Part shown: positions 45,538-55,985 of the stretch, in pieces
Position numbering within the stretch: position 1 is the first letter of the stretch
Layout: the number at the start of each line of letters is the position of its first letter
DNA from: Fistulifera solaris
Lineage: Eukaryota; Bacillariophyta; Bacillariophyceae; Naviculales; Stauroneidaceae
Assembly (NCBI GenBank): GCA_030295235.1
Contig: AP026130.1
Span: 124,001 to 188,000, forward strand
Length of the DNA: 64,000 nucleotides
Direction of reading: 5' to 3'
Notes under the pieces: generated by a model
Database searches by the model: none
Told to the model about the DNA's origin: nothing
What the model saw: the letters and a program-made list of their open reading frames with translations, nothing else
Position numbers and translations under genes: made by a program

Positions 45538-47079
45538 CTGCCGGATGGAGGCAAAAAGAGAGTGTGTGTGAGTGATGATGTTCTGTCGCGGCGGTGTGAA
45601 TGTTTTTGCTCTCTTTTTGGTGTGACCGATGCAGAGCGCCGCAGAAAATGCCCCCAAGTGGAGAACGAGTTCTGCGCATGCCGTCATCGCAAGAGAAAGC
45701 AAGACTGTCTACCGAACGAAATTACTTAGCAATACCGGTTGTCCGGCGCGGTACTGAAAGGTGCGGTTTTGGTTCGTGGAGCTGCTCCACCATGTGAATC
45801 AAGGACGAAAAAGTCATCTTTCGCAACATCCATTGCTTTTCATTTATTGTCCGCTCAACGCCAGCTTCATAAAATAGAAGAAGACACAGCTCATACATAT
45901 CCATAGAGAGTCTCGTTGTATTTTATGCGATAGAGAAAAGACCCACACGATCTTTCAGCGACTGTTGGCATTGACAGCACACAAGCACTCAAAAAACAGA
46001 TATCCTTCACAACTGCACCTACCTTTCAATCTTTCGTCTTCGATCTTTTCTTAACTCAAGCTACCTCTCCCTTTTTCAATTGTGAGAATATGATTCATTT
46101 ATCAAAACGTGTCTTTGATGTGGCGAATGAGTTCTGATGTTTACGGAGGGAAGGAAGGAATATGTGAGTGGATCCGGAGCGCCGAAATAATCCTTGCGAG
46201 AGATTGTGATTCAATGGTGGCCACGTTGATGAAGATCGTGTCGTGTCACCATTTCGGAGACGGGGAAATGATCGGATAGCGGAAGAATGATAAGGTCGCG
46301 AAAGACGCGAAACGCGTTCTCATGAGATAGAAAAGACCGTCTTTCGGCGACAGCCACCGGCACTTTTGAGAATGACCATTGGCACGATTGATGGGAGTTC
46401 GGCTCGATCCGTGTTCACGGCTTTGAGACTGAGACAAATTAATGGTGTGCAGGAACAGTAGGTCCTGAATTAGCGATGTACAAGTTCGCTACTTTGGGTG
46501 TCAATTAAAGTGACCTATTCCGAAGGCATATTATTTGACCCTCATGAAAAGGGGAATCATGTTTGTTGTGAGCCTTAAACATTTTGATCGGGCTTAGGTC
46601 GTGGATTTTTGAACCAACGCGCATTGATCGTTGTTCGAAAAGTGTTTACAGCTCATAGCAACTATTGCCTTTATCACACTCGGCGATCCACACTACTAGA
46701 GACAAGCTTGAAATAAGGAACTTGTTGTCCGTTGCTACAACGACTCATCAGAACACACATGACGTTCTAGCATGCAAAAATTCGGAATTCTAAATAAATA
46801 AAGCGCGTCATCAACTCGCTATTCCGTCGTTCAAGGTCACGTTTCTCTGTCATTGGCTTTCGAGTTTCGAGGCTAGAGTACAGGACAACCGCCAGTCACC
46901 AGCTCAAGTGTCACCATTGCCCTTGTAGTTGTACGTATTAAAGTGAGAATATTGAAGCAAAAATGCTGACGACCCTTTGGATCGCAAACCAGGACATGGA
47001 ATTGTGTCTTTGAATTTGTTCTCCAGATAATGTCTCATATCCATCCGTTCTGCAGGATCTAACCGATATCTCTTGCTAT
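45538..47079. other. 1.5-kb gene-free stretch
   Basis: The longest gap of the window. The open frame of the DUF6824 gene continues upstream to 45702 but without conserved content. I see no other gene, repeat or RNA. Confidence 0.5.
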
Positions 47080-47945
47080 TTACAGACTTTTCAGGTTATC
47101 GTCACCTTTGTTCTTTGCACTATTGCGGGTCTCGTCTTTACGAAAGAAAATAGGTGCCGCCGCCCTAAAATAGACGCTCCCACTCGTTACCGTAATAATC
47201 ATGCATGCATATAACATGAGCATGGCGGGAAAGTACAAGCTGGCAAATGCACCACTCTTTGTCTTGTCAACTAACAAAAGCATCGTCAATGCTACCATAG
47301 TCAATGCCGTCTTGACTTTTCCTTGAAAACCTACTTGCACTGCATCTCGTTGACCCCGCTGAGCCATCCACTCGCGCAATGCAGACACGGCGATTTCGCG
47401 CGCCAGAATAATTGCGGACGGTAACCCCACTATCGCTCCGTAACGTCCCGACAATAAGATCAGTGCCGTCGAGACCATGAGTTTATCCGCGACTGGATCC
47501 AGAAAGGCACCGAAATCGCTGGTTATATCCCATCGCCGCGCGAGATAACCATCCCACCAATCCGTAATGGAGGCCATGGCAAAAAGAAAGGTTGTAGCAG
47601 TGTGTTGTTGTGGTAGATAGAACAAAAGGCGAGTCCTGGAATAGCCAAGCATCTCATGTACGTCAACCAATTGGGCAATCGTTCCCAGGGAAATTGAGGA
47701 AATTGACGACGAAGAGGACCGGGCGGAGGAGCACGACTTCCTAACTTGGATGAATGATTTGCTAGATATAGAGGAAAGGAAGCTGTCTTCGGTGAAAACT
47801 TCTCAGAGATAGTCGGCGACGAGCTCGATATTAATGTAGAAGTTCCATGAGAAGTGAGATGCTTTCCTATCGCAAACGCGTGACACGTAGGACTGAGAAG
47901 CGCCATCGTCAACCAGGTGTGAAAGGAGACTTGGAGAACCTTCAT
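47080..47945 (-). CDS. plastid CDP-diacylglycerol-glycerol-3-phosphate phosphatidyltransferase
   Basis: 288 residues. The reaction makes phosphatidylglycerol phosphate, the precursor of the thylakoid lipid phosphatidylglycerol. The CDP-alcohol transferase motif D-x2-D-G-x2-A-R-x8-G-x3-D-x3-D is complete as 'ITDWWDGYLARRWDI' followed by 'TSDFGAFLDPVADKLMV'. The fold is that of bacterial PgsA ('LPNWLTYMRCLAIPGL' at the start, about six membrane helices). The presequence has a signal-like 'MALLSPTCHAFAIGKHL' with an A|F junction, so plastid import is likely. The frame breaks near 47628 (GCC read for GCCC); one added C joins 'AIPGLA' to 'LLFYLPQQHTATT' and gives 289 codons. Confidence 0.88.
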
Positions 47946-48337
47946 TCAAGAACTGAATTCTCACTAAATTGTTTTACGTTCTAAAGAGGTGAACGAATCG
48001 TATCAAGAATCATCGTGTCTTTTTTCGATTGTGTTTTGATTGGAGGGAATGATCTGTCCGTTTGGATGCAAAATTTGATGCCAACCACTTGCGTGCCAAA
48101 TAAGACCACTCATTTCGCTATAGTACAGAGCGACATGTGTATCCTTATCCTTAAAGATGAAATGGACCAAGCGTCAGTCCGTCCACCCGCCACGCGCTTC
48201 ATCTCCTCTCGTCTCTCGTCCGCGTTTTTGTTTGTTCGCCGCCAATTGATCATGATCTTATGATTTATTGCAACTCTGTCATCCCCTTTCGTTGACTACA
48301 GCAATCTTATTTTCATTTCCATAGCTTCTATCAAAAC
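47946..48337. other. divergent promoter region, PGP synthase and NOP10
   Basis: About 390 bp between outward-facing genes. A plus-strand frame at 48015-48263 has no similarity to anything I know and is likely leader or chance. Confidence 0.45.
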
Positions 48338-48620
48338 ATGCATTTGATGTATTACATGGACGGCAGCGGTAAGCGCGTTTACACGCTGAAGGTACGAAGC
48401 GCATACAAAACATGATCTCGAAACAATAGAATAAACGAACGTTCTCTCACCGACTGGTTTGTTCTGCATTATATTACAGAAAGAGAACCCTCAAGGCAAA
48501 GTGACGGAAAGTGCTCACCCGGCACGATTTTCACCGGATGATAAATTCAGTTCACAACGGGTGGCATGTAAAAAGCGATTCGGACTGTATCTTCCCGATC
48601 AACCACAAAAACCTTTATAA
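48338..48620 (+). CDS. NOP10: NOP10, H/ACA ribonucleoprotein subunit
   Basis: 64 residues in two exons, 48338-48391 and 48480-48620, with an 88-nt intron (GTACGA...TTACAG). Exon 1 encodes '[18 protein letters not shown]'; exon 2 continues '[20 protein letters not shown]', followed by '[17 protein letters not shown]'. This is the full Nop10 pattern (MHLMYT..GKR.YTLKK....[15 protein letters not shown]...KKRFGL). The protein is part of the box H/ACA particle (with Nhp2, Gar1 and dyskerin) that guides pseudouridylation of rRNA and snRNA. The gene is too short and too split to show up as a long open frame. Confidence 0.96.
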
Positions 48621-48896
48621 ACAGAATTCGAAAATTGAATTGAATGATATTGCAACTTTGTAAACAAACGTACAAGGAAATGTAACAGATGTCAAACAAA
48701 TAATTATTAAGCAATCCCAGCGCACGTACTTTTTATTTTAAAATAAAACGACCGATAGGGCCGAATTCATCTTTTGTTGCCATCCATTTATATCGCTACG
48801 GCATGTTGTATATTGCATGCTGGCAATTTAATACTCCTGAGACATTTTCATTCTTCTCTGGATGCCCCACGAGAAAGGACGTGTTCGGTAGCACTT

Positions 48897-49244
48897 TTAT
48901 TCTCGCTTGCGCTTTTTCGCCGCAGGCTCTCCACCTTTGCGTGCCGCCACGGCGGCCTCCATTTTTCGTTTCTGCACAGCTACTTTCTGAAAGACTGGTG
49001 CCGATTTGAGCAAATTGGGCAAGACGATGAATCGAATGGAGTTTCCTCGTAAATACATGCTCGACAATTTGGAGATTTGTCCGGTTTTGGACGTCCGCAG
49101 CACTTCCGATAAGCTGAGATTCATTGTGTCTTCAGCCCCCAACAGTAAGCCGCGATAGATTTCACCATTTTTCATTTCTACAGTTATTTTCATGCCTTCG
49201 GCTTCAAACAGTAATTTGACGGGGACGCCGACGCTGTTGCTCAT
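48897..49244 (-). CDS. small nuclear ribonucleoprotein Sm D3
   Basis: 115 residues from 'MSNSVGVPVKLLFEAEGMK'. I chose this ATG because it matches the family; the frame is open further upstream. Sm1 motif: 'ITVEMKNGEIYRGLLLGAEDTMN'; Sm2: 'MYLRGNSIRFIVLPNLLKSAP'. Both are split here at natural boundaries but continuous in the gene. The C-terminal 'KGGEPAAKKRKRE' is a basic tail in place of the RG repeats of animal D3. The protein is part of the Sm ring of U1, U2, U4 and U5 snRNPs. Intact. Confidence 0.95.
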   Translation of the reverse strand: MSNSVGVPVKLLFEAEGMKITVEMKNGEIYRGLLLGAEDTMNLSLSEVLRTSKTGQISKLSSMYLRGNSIRFIVLPNLLKSAPVFQKVAVQKRKMEAAVAARKGGEPAAKKRKRE

Positions 49245-50189
49245 GATGCGGTAGATTGCGTTTTGGTTTGAATTAGATGTTAAAACAGATGCGTCTGTAT
49301 AAGCGTATCGAGTCAACGCGTTAAACGACGAATAAAGGAATGTGTCGCGGAATGAATACAAGAGGAAAGTCAGCAAGAAATTTAAAAATACAGATTTCCT
49401 ACTGGTTTGCAGCGTTATTTCCTTGGTTTGCACTCGAAACAATCTATCATTGAGCTCACAACGGGCGACGAGTTACTTGCAGCAGTATAGCTGCTGCTGC
49501 GGCATGTGTGGGGTGTAATGCGTTGCCAAAAAATCTGTTTGAAATCATCACGCACACGGAGATTCAGTGGGAGATGAGACACACGGATATTCTGTGGGTT
49601 ACGTGTCTTTGCGTCATCAGAAAATCATGGCGAGCATTATTTACAGACACACGGAATTTCTGCAATGGGAGTCTTTGATAAACCAGAAAATCTGGGGGTG
49701 CATAATTCTCAAGCAAGCGGAAATTGACCTAACTTGCTTGCAGTCCCGTTATTTTAGGCAAGCTACACGCAATTTTGACCTTGCATTACGAGTTTCCTAT
49801 CTCAACAAGCACTTTTTTAAATGCGTCTTTTACAAATCCATCAATTTATAGTTTACCGCATGCTAATGGTTTTGAGAGTTTCTGTCCGCTAGAAAAATAA
49901 TTGAGCCAACCGCTGGATCTTTGTGTGGTAGGTGGAAGTCGCATCTGAGCGTCGTGGTCAATTACCTTCATTAATGTTATTTCTCCGTAGTTGCAGTTGC
50001 TGGACGGAGGTCGATGCTTTCATAGACTGCCGGTTTTTCTATTGCATCTCCGCTCCACGCTAACTAATGTTGGTTCTTTTCGCATTCAACAAGATATATA
50101 AGCAAAGACACCGCGGTGACATTCCGTGATTGTAATTAAGCAACACAAAAGAGCAGCTACAAGTAATATAAACAATTGTTTTCTTCTTC
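49245..50189. other. gene-free stretch with CACACGGA repeats
   Basis: About 945 bp. Three imperfect copies of CACACGGA-(4-6 nt)-TTC-(3-5 nt)-TGGG lie near 49553, 49580 and 49648. A plus-strand frame at 49567-49851 overlaps them and shows no family signal. Confidence 0.5.
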
Positions 50190-50651
50190 TTATTGATAAT
50201 AGGTGGCGTTTGATGTCGTTGCGAAATGCGTCTCTTCCTCTTGCCAATCGGGTTTGAGTGAATTGAGGAGCGTCGTACCCAAAGGTTCCAACACTTGTTT
50301 CAACAATGGAATCGCCGTCGAACGAACGGCACCGAGATTGCTCGATTCGCCACACAGTATCGTAATCACCAGTGGGCCTTGATACAAATGAATCAATGTC
50401 CCATGATCATAGATTGCCGTCGCTTGCTGCACTTTCCCTAGACCCAGGACAGAAAATTGTTTCGACGCCGGTGCCCATACCGATTCAATCGATGCCAGAA
50501 TTTCTTCATTTAAGGGAGTGTTTAGAATACGACCCAACGGGACACCTTCCGTCGTCGACAAGAGAATGGCACGAATGTCAGCCCCGCAGGGGTGACAGCG
50601 TCGGACGATTTCTTGCAAACTGCTTTGTAAGGAAATTGGCAACAGTGACAT
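50190..50651 (-). CDS. Roadblock/LC7-fold protein, LAMTOR3-like
   Basis: 153 residues, intact. The pattern is that of LAMTOR3/MP1: 'IRAILLSTTEGVPLGRILN' as the first strand pair and 'LGLGKVQQATAIYDHGTLIHLYQG' as the central sheet, matching 'LGLSKNKSIICYYNTYQVVQF' of human LAMTOR3. 'PLVITILCGESSNLGAV' and a final helix, 'LLKQVLEPL', complete the fold. In other eukaryotes LAMTOR3 is part of the Ragulator complex that anchors Rag GTPases and mTORC1 at the lysosome. The assignment to this subfamily is by pattern only; another Roadblock protein is possible. Confidence 0.7.
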   Translation of the reverse strand: MSLLPISLQSSLQEIVRRCHPCGADIRAILLSTTEGVPLGRILNTPLNEEILASIESVWAPASKQFSVLGLGKVQQATAIYDHGTLIHLYQGPLVITILCGESSNLGAVRSTAIPLLKQVLEPLGTTLLNSLKPDWQEEETHFATTSNATYYQ

Positions 50652-50822
50652 TTTGGTTCCTGTAGTATTGCTGCGTCCTTACTTAAGTCGTGATAGCCAC
50701 CGAACAGGTACCGTATCAAAGGATGCTGCAAGGGGTTTTGATTCTAATAAACCCCACTAACATCTCTCTCAGTTTTTCGCATTTTCTTTGCGTGTCTCCG
50801 GGTGTCTTCCAACAGTCATGAC

Positions 50823-50914
50823 TCATGACTGAAATGCAGTCGTGATAACCGTAAACTTTCACTTTGTCCTATAGTAAAAAATGGCATCTGATCCACACAG
50901 GTTTATCAAGGCGT
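50823..50914. repeat. 92-bp direct repeat, copy 1
   Basis: Runs from 'tcatgactgaaatgcagtcg' to 'aggtttatcaaggcgt'. It is the same as copy 2 except for about two bases. It begins with an imperfect palindrome, CATGACTG-aaatg-CAGTCGTG. Confidence 0.9.
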
Positions 50915-51029
50915 ACAACTATAAGTAACACTACATCAAATTGCATGATTAATCGAAAAGACAGTCTACGCTCACGAAGCGCGAAGATTACTTGGTGGTA
51001 ACGAAGGAGAGGGATCGAACAAATTGGAT

Positions 51030-51121
51030 TCATGACTGAAATGCAGTCGTGATAACCGTAAACCGTCACTTTGTCCTATAGTAAAAAATGGCATCTGATC
51101 CACACAGGTTTATCAAGGCGT
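51030..51121. repeat. 92-bp direct repeat, copy 2
   Basis: Starts 207 bp after copy 1, in the same orientation. Differs from it by a CG in place of TT after 'gtaaac'. Confidence 0.9.
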
Positions 51122-51603
51122 GCGATCGTAAGAAATGCCGATTCAGCTTGCTCTGTAGTCAAGAGATGATTAAGTAACGAAGCTTGCAGAACAATTGGTT
51201 GAATGCATGCTCAAACGCTTATACGGAGTAAAGACTTTTGATGACTCATGACTGCAATAATGCAGTCGTGACGTCGTACAACCAACATAAAAGCCTTTGA
51301 ACTTGAAATTGGCAATAAAATGCGCATTTACCAAATCTAATAGACTAGTCTAGTCTCTAGAAATGGTTTGTGGTCTATTTTGTGGAGTTCTTTCAGAATT
51401 TGTATGTTCATTGTTACATTTGAAAAGGGAAATAATGTGCCGCGCGGTACCGTAACGACATGAGATGGTTTTAGGGCCGAGGCATCGCGAAGACACGCAC
51501 GCTTTTTTATCCGTTTCTGATTAATTGGTTTTACTGTAGCACTACTTGTTCTTCTTACCATCGCTTTGGAATCCATCACCGCAAATAACTTACATACTCT
51601 ATA

Positions 51604-53131
51604 ATGGAAGGCCCCGACGAGCCGGAGGCAGCGGTTCCTCGCGACACGGTTCCAGAAACGGTCCCTACCGAAGATGACATCGTTATTGCACCTGCCGAAA
51701 CGACCAAGACGGATGACTCTTTTCTCACCGTCGATCAAGCTCGAGATCGTCTAGAAAGTAAATTACAGCAATCATCCAATGGTAGCAGTGAAGACAGCAA
51801 AGACGCTTTATTATTTGACTCCATCCAACTCATATTGAAAGATCATGATCATTTGAAAGAAAAAGTGGGCAAACTGAAATCGCTATTGGGTCGATCGGCG
51901 AAAGCCCAACGGGAAACGAAAGTCGAAATGGATGCGACACAGAAACGGTTGGATCAAGCTCTTGCGGAAGTGCAAAAATTGCAACAAAAGATGGAGAAAT
52001 TATCCAATCGACCGTCTCATATGGTACGCCTTAGTGTTTTTTGAATCATTTGTCGGGTCTTTTTCATTCGCGCTCGGTTGTGACAAGGACGTGTAACTCA
52101 TCAGTTTCTTATTTTGTGTCTATGAATGTTAGGAGTTACTGGCCGACTTTGAAGCCAACTTTGATCGGGCGTTACTGTCGGTGGGGTTACAACAACCGCC
52201 ACCCTCGGCTACTACAGAAGATCCGGTGGAACCTAAAGAAGCTGTTGTTGATTCTTTATTAATAAAGGAAATGGCCGAAGCGAAACAACGGATTGAAAAA
52301 TTAGAAAAATTAAATGCTACATTGGCGGCACGATCGGCACAATTGGAAGTCGAATTGTCAGAACAAGTACGGCAATGTCAGGAATGGCATCAGAAAGTCA
52401 CTCATTTGGAACTCGAAAAACGCATGGCCGTTTTAGAAGCCGATACTGCTACGAAAGAATTGCAACGGAAAGTAGTGGAACTACAAGACATGCAAATGGA
52501 ATTGGATCTGGTCACGAAAGCATCGGTGCGGGCGAATGCCATGGCGGCTGTGGGGGAAGAAATTCGGAAAAAAGAAAAGGCGGAACGACAGCAAATACAG
52601 CAATTGGAGGCCAAAGTACAGGCTTTGCAGGAATGGGCGTTGGCGTCGTCGGAAGCAAAATCGTTGGCACAAGAACAGGTCCGGGTATTGGAACAGCAAG
52701 TGCGGGCGTTGCAGAGGAGTTCTAATGGACATTCGTCCAAAGAAGAAGATCGGCAATTGTTTAAAGATCACGGCTCGTTTGTCATTGGGGCCGGGGAAAT
52801 GGCGGTGCGGGTCTTTACGTTAACGACTGAGCAGATCAAATCGATCCGTTTGTCGGATCGCGTGGTGTTACGGTGGCACTTTGATTTGACGTCGCCCGAA
52901 GCGACTCTCCCCTTTCATTTGATTCGAGGCGCTTGCGAAACACCCGCCTCGCGACAGGGTGCCGATTACATTATCCAAAATCGCATGGTCCAAGGAGGAG
53001 CCGAAGGTGAGGCCGATAACGCATTTACACATCAGAAATCTTGCACCATTGTTTGGGACAATTCATCCTCGTGGATTCGACCCAAAACAGTCAAGTACAC
53101 AGTAGAAGCTATTGTCGTAGAAGATGACTAA
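51604..53131 (+). CDS. coiled-coil protein with C-terminal GOLD-like domain
   Basis: 472 residues in two exons, 51604-52023 and 52133-53131; the intron is 109 nt (GTACGC...GTTAG). An acidic N-terminus is followed by a long coiled coil (about residues 60-135 and 185-345) with regular heptads, such as 'RIEKLEKLNATLAARSAQLE'. The last 110 residues look like a beta-sandwich: 'VFTLTTEQIKSIRLSDRVVL', 'WHFDLTSPEATLPFHLIRG' and 'CTIVWDNSSSWIRPKTVKYT'. The W-x-F...F.V....I.W.N..S pattern fits GOLD domains of Golgi adaptor proteins such as ACBD3 or SEC14-like proteins. A role as a Golgi tether is plausible but inferred. Confidence 0.7.
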
Positions 53132-53250
53132 AGTTAAATGCAAAACATTTTGTTTTTCGTCTTGTAAGGCGTGTAGTCTCTAGTATTAGTATATTAACGT
53201 CGCAGTGCTGGAAATGGCTTTTCTGGTTCGTTCTTGGTCGTTCTGTACGT

Positions 53251-54187
53251 TTATTGCATAGCTTCTCCACGAGCCTTACTGGATCGGTCTTTCACCCACG
53301 AAGTACCACCCACGGAACTGATGCAAGGAGCTTTCCCAATGTAGGGAAAGTCGGGCACGGAAATGGCATCCAAACAGAACTGCGCAACATCGGCTCGAGC
53401 AATGGACCCGGCTTCTCCTTCAATGACATTAATGACACCCGTGGGAGGATCGACGGTCAATCCTCCCGGACGAACAATACAATACTCGAGACCACTCGCC
53501 TTGACTACTTTCTCTTGTTCATTCTTGTCCTTGAAAATCTTGGACATGACCGTTTTCATGAGAATCTTGAACATGAACGGCGCTTGATTTTCCGAGTCAC
53601 CCGCTCCAATGGACGTGACGACCGCGAGACGCTTCACTCCGTTTTCTTTCATGGCCGCAATGACATTTTTGGTTCCATCCGTCAACATGGTATCACCCAC
53701 ATCGGAGGTCTTTCCGCCGAGAGCGACCACTACACCGTCAATCTTTTGCGCGGCAAAGACCTTGTCGACGTCGGCCTTGTTTGTGACATCACCACCAATG
53801 ACTGTCAAGTTGGGATTCGAGAGTGTTTGATCTGCGTTGGCACCGCCAGATCCTTTGGGAATTTTGAGTTTCGAGGGATTGCTGTTAAACGAAAAGGAGG
53901 GAAGGAATGAGAGAGAACGCCAAAAATGTCAGAAAGTTACCCACGGCAGCCCATACAGCTACAACAGGAAACAACAGGACGTACCGCGTCAAACCGACTA
54001 CAGTGTCACCATTTTCGAGAGCCTGATACACACATTCGGACGCCGTCAATCCGGAAGCTCCAAACACGGCAATATTGGCCATATCGAGCTGCGTGTTGCT
54101 TCGAGTGGGGCGAAATGCCGTAGGAAACGCCGTCGAAGACGACGCGAAAAGAGCAAAAAATAGGCCGGTAGATTGAATCAATTTCAT
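53251..54187 (-). CDS. plastid-targeted NAD(P)-binding (NmrA-like) oxidoreductase
   Basis: 277 residues in two exons, 53985-54187 and 53251-53881; the intron is 103 nt. The start is at 'MKLIQSTGLFFALFASSSTAFPTAF', a signal peptide with an A|F junction for plastid import. The Rossmann fold begins 'NIAVFGASGLTASECVYQAL' (GASGLTA in place of GATGxxG), then 'TVVGLTRNPSKL', 'VIGGDVTNKADVDKVF' and 'VVVALGGKTSD'. 'RLAVVTSIGAGDSENQAPF' and 'EYCIVRPGGLTVDPPTG' are typical of the atypical SDR group (PF13460), which includes biliverdin reductase B-like and plastid assembly factors. The substrate is unknown. No break seen. Confidence 0.88.
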
Positions 54188-54413
54188 AATGAAAGGATAT
54201 TGTTGTATGGAAATGGATAAAACCAATGAGATATTGTTGAATAAAGACAAGGCAAAGTAGTGATGCAAATGAGGTTTTTATGTTGTTGTCGTTTGATGAC
54301 GACGAAAGATTTCTGCAAACTAACGACACCGCTAACCCTAAAGTATAAAACTGCAAAAAAACAAACTTTAGCAAAATAGCGTTTCAAAATAGCGTTTCAA
54401 AGCGTCGCCTTTA

Positions 54414-55357
54414 CTAATTATAGCCTCGGTAATTATAATCCGCCAAGATCTCCTCACCTTCTTGTATCTCCTTTACCGCTATGGCATCATAGCCCTTGCC
54501 AAAGCGCATATTCACTTTCTGAAGCAGTATCCGCCGTTCCCCGGCATCATTCACGTCAAAAGCGGGATCATTGGTAAAATGCAAACCAAGTCGCCAGGGA
54601 TAACCCATTCCGCCTACCGCATCCACGTCTAATAACTGATACGGCGATCCCTTGTTGCGACGCGGAGGACGTTGTCCCCAGTAGTAACCGATCAGGGTCA
54701 CCCACGGCAAACGTTCGAGCGGCAAACAGTCCATAATGAGCGTCTTCCAGGGTCGATTTTGCCACAAACAACCATGGGACGTGTATCGGTTGATGATCCC
54801 CCAGTCTAACAATCAAATGCAGTAAGGCGACATCATCCTTGGCAAAGCGGAAATCATTGCTGCCCCAGGGTGTCCATGCATACAACTTCCCCGCTTGTTT
54901 GCTTTGTTGATTGGTATTGATTTTGTCAATTTGACCCAGCTGGTCTAACGTGTCTTGCACAGCTTGCTCTACAGTTTTCCTCGGATTATCCTCCGATACG
55001 GATAACACTTTACGTTTCGGTGGCCATTTCAACAAATGATCCAACTGGTCTTTTCGGGCCTGCGAAGCGGCCAGCGCCGAACGGAGTTCCTCTTGCTCCA
55101 AGTACAGCTTGGCTCTCAAACTATCACTAAGGGTAAAACCAATTTTCCATCCGTGTTTTTTGGCGCGTTTTCGCAGTGCAAGATTGTTGCTGCATTCATG
55201 GCCGCACTCCTTGCATTCAAAATGCGTGCCTTTCAGTTCAAAATAATCCTCCCAAGTCCTTTCTCCGACGGGGGCTCTGTATTAAGGCGCTCATTTTTTA
55301 ACAATCAGTCATTTGGTTTCGTGTAAGCCTTACCTGGTAGATGGAAGAATGAATCAT
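54414..55357 (-). CDS. zinc-finger/SET-domain protein
   Basis: About 294 residues. The main exon is 54414-55276. A short first exon, 55334-55357 ('MIHSSIYQ'), is inferred from a good donor (CAG|GTAAGG) and acceptor (ATACAG). A C2H2-like finger, 'FECKECGHECSNNLALRKRAKKH', lies near residue 30 (shown here in part: C-x2-C...H). A helical linker follows, then a SET domain: 'YGLFAARTFAVGDLIGYYWGQ', 'GLHFTNDPAFDV' and the terminal 'EIQEGEEILADYNYRGY', with the catalytic Tyr. The NHS core motif of active SET enzymes appears as 'FTNDP', so the target is unclear. Frame breaks near 54696 (CCC) and 55272 (C5) each need one base fewer, giving 295 codons. Confidence 0.72.
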
Positions 55358-55985
55358 CAATGGTCAATGGCAACAGGACGTGTTGTTAACGGAATGAAGT
55401 AATGAGAAATGCTGGAATGTCGCAACGCTGTACTCTACCTACTCGCGGAATGTGTCGTAAAGAGGTCAGACTGCGGCAGGCGGAAGTGACAAAAAACCAG
55501 AAGATTTTTTCCATAATGTCAGTACCTGTTATGATGTTTTCTTTACTCAAAAATCTATACTTAATTTTTGAAATGGCATTGCTTCCCTAATTAATGGATT
55601 CAAATGTCACACTTTTCTTTTTTTACACTTAGAGGATCGTCCACGGCGCATCTTGGTGGGCAAGATCGCACAGCAACTGCCTTATTTCCAAAGCGAGAAC
55701 CGCGGTATTTCACGACGACAGAAAGCATTTATTTGCAAAAACCCTTGTGGAGAAAAGCCTTTGAATCATCAAGTGTTTGAACCACTCGGTTGTTGCTACG
55801 TTTCTCTCTTCTTACCATTGTCATTGTAACAAAAAAAGCGCAGCTGAGTGCTCTCGCTTGTCGGGGAAGTAGGGTGTTGACAGACTCGAGCGCTCATTCA
55901 AGATCTCTCTTTGCGGTGACGGCGGAAATCTCCCACTCGTCTCGTTCCTTCCGTTTGAGAACGACTCCATAAATATTACTCCGTC
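55358..55985. other. divergent intergenic region
   Basis: About 630 bp between the SET gene and the Tudor-like gene. It contains short T-runs near 55620. No gene seen. Confidence 0.45.

Larger units (their letters stand above)
50652..51603. other. gene-free stretch with 92-bp direct repeats
   Basis: About 950 bp holding the duplicated element at 50823-50914 and 51030-51121, a further palindromic copy at about 51245, and a TACGGAGTA at 51222. No gene seen. Confidence 0.6.

Noticed and set aside
45538-45702. Further N-terminal extension of the DUF6824 gene
   Set aside because: Open but without conserved content; later ATGs are closer to the domain as usual in the family.
49567-49851. Plus-strand 94-codon frame overlapping the CACACGGA repeats
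   Set aside because: Sequence made partly of the repeats; no family signal.
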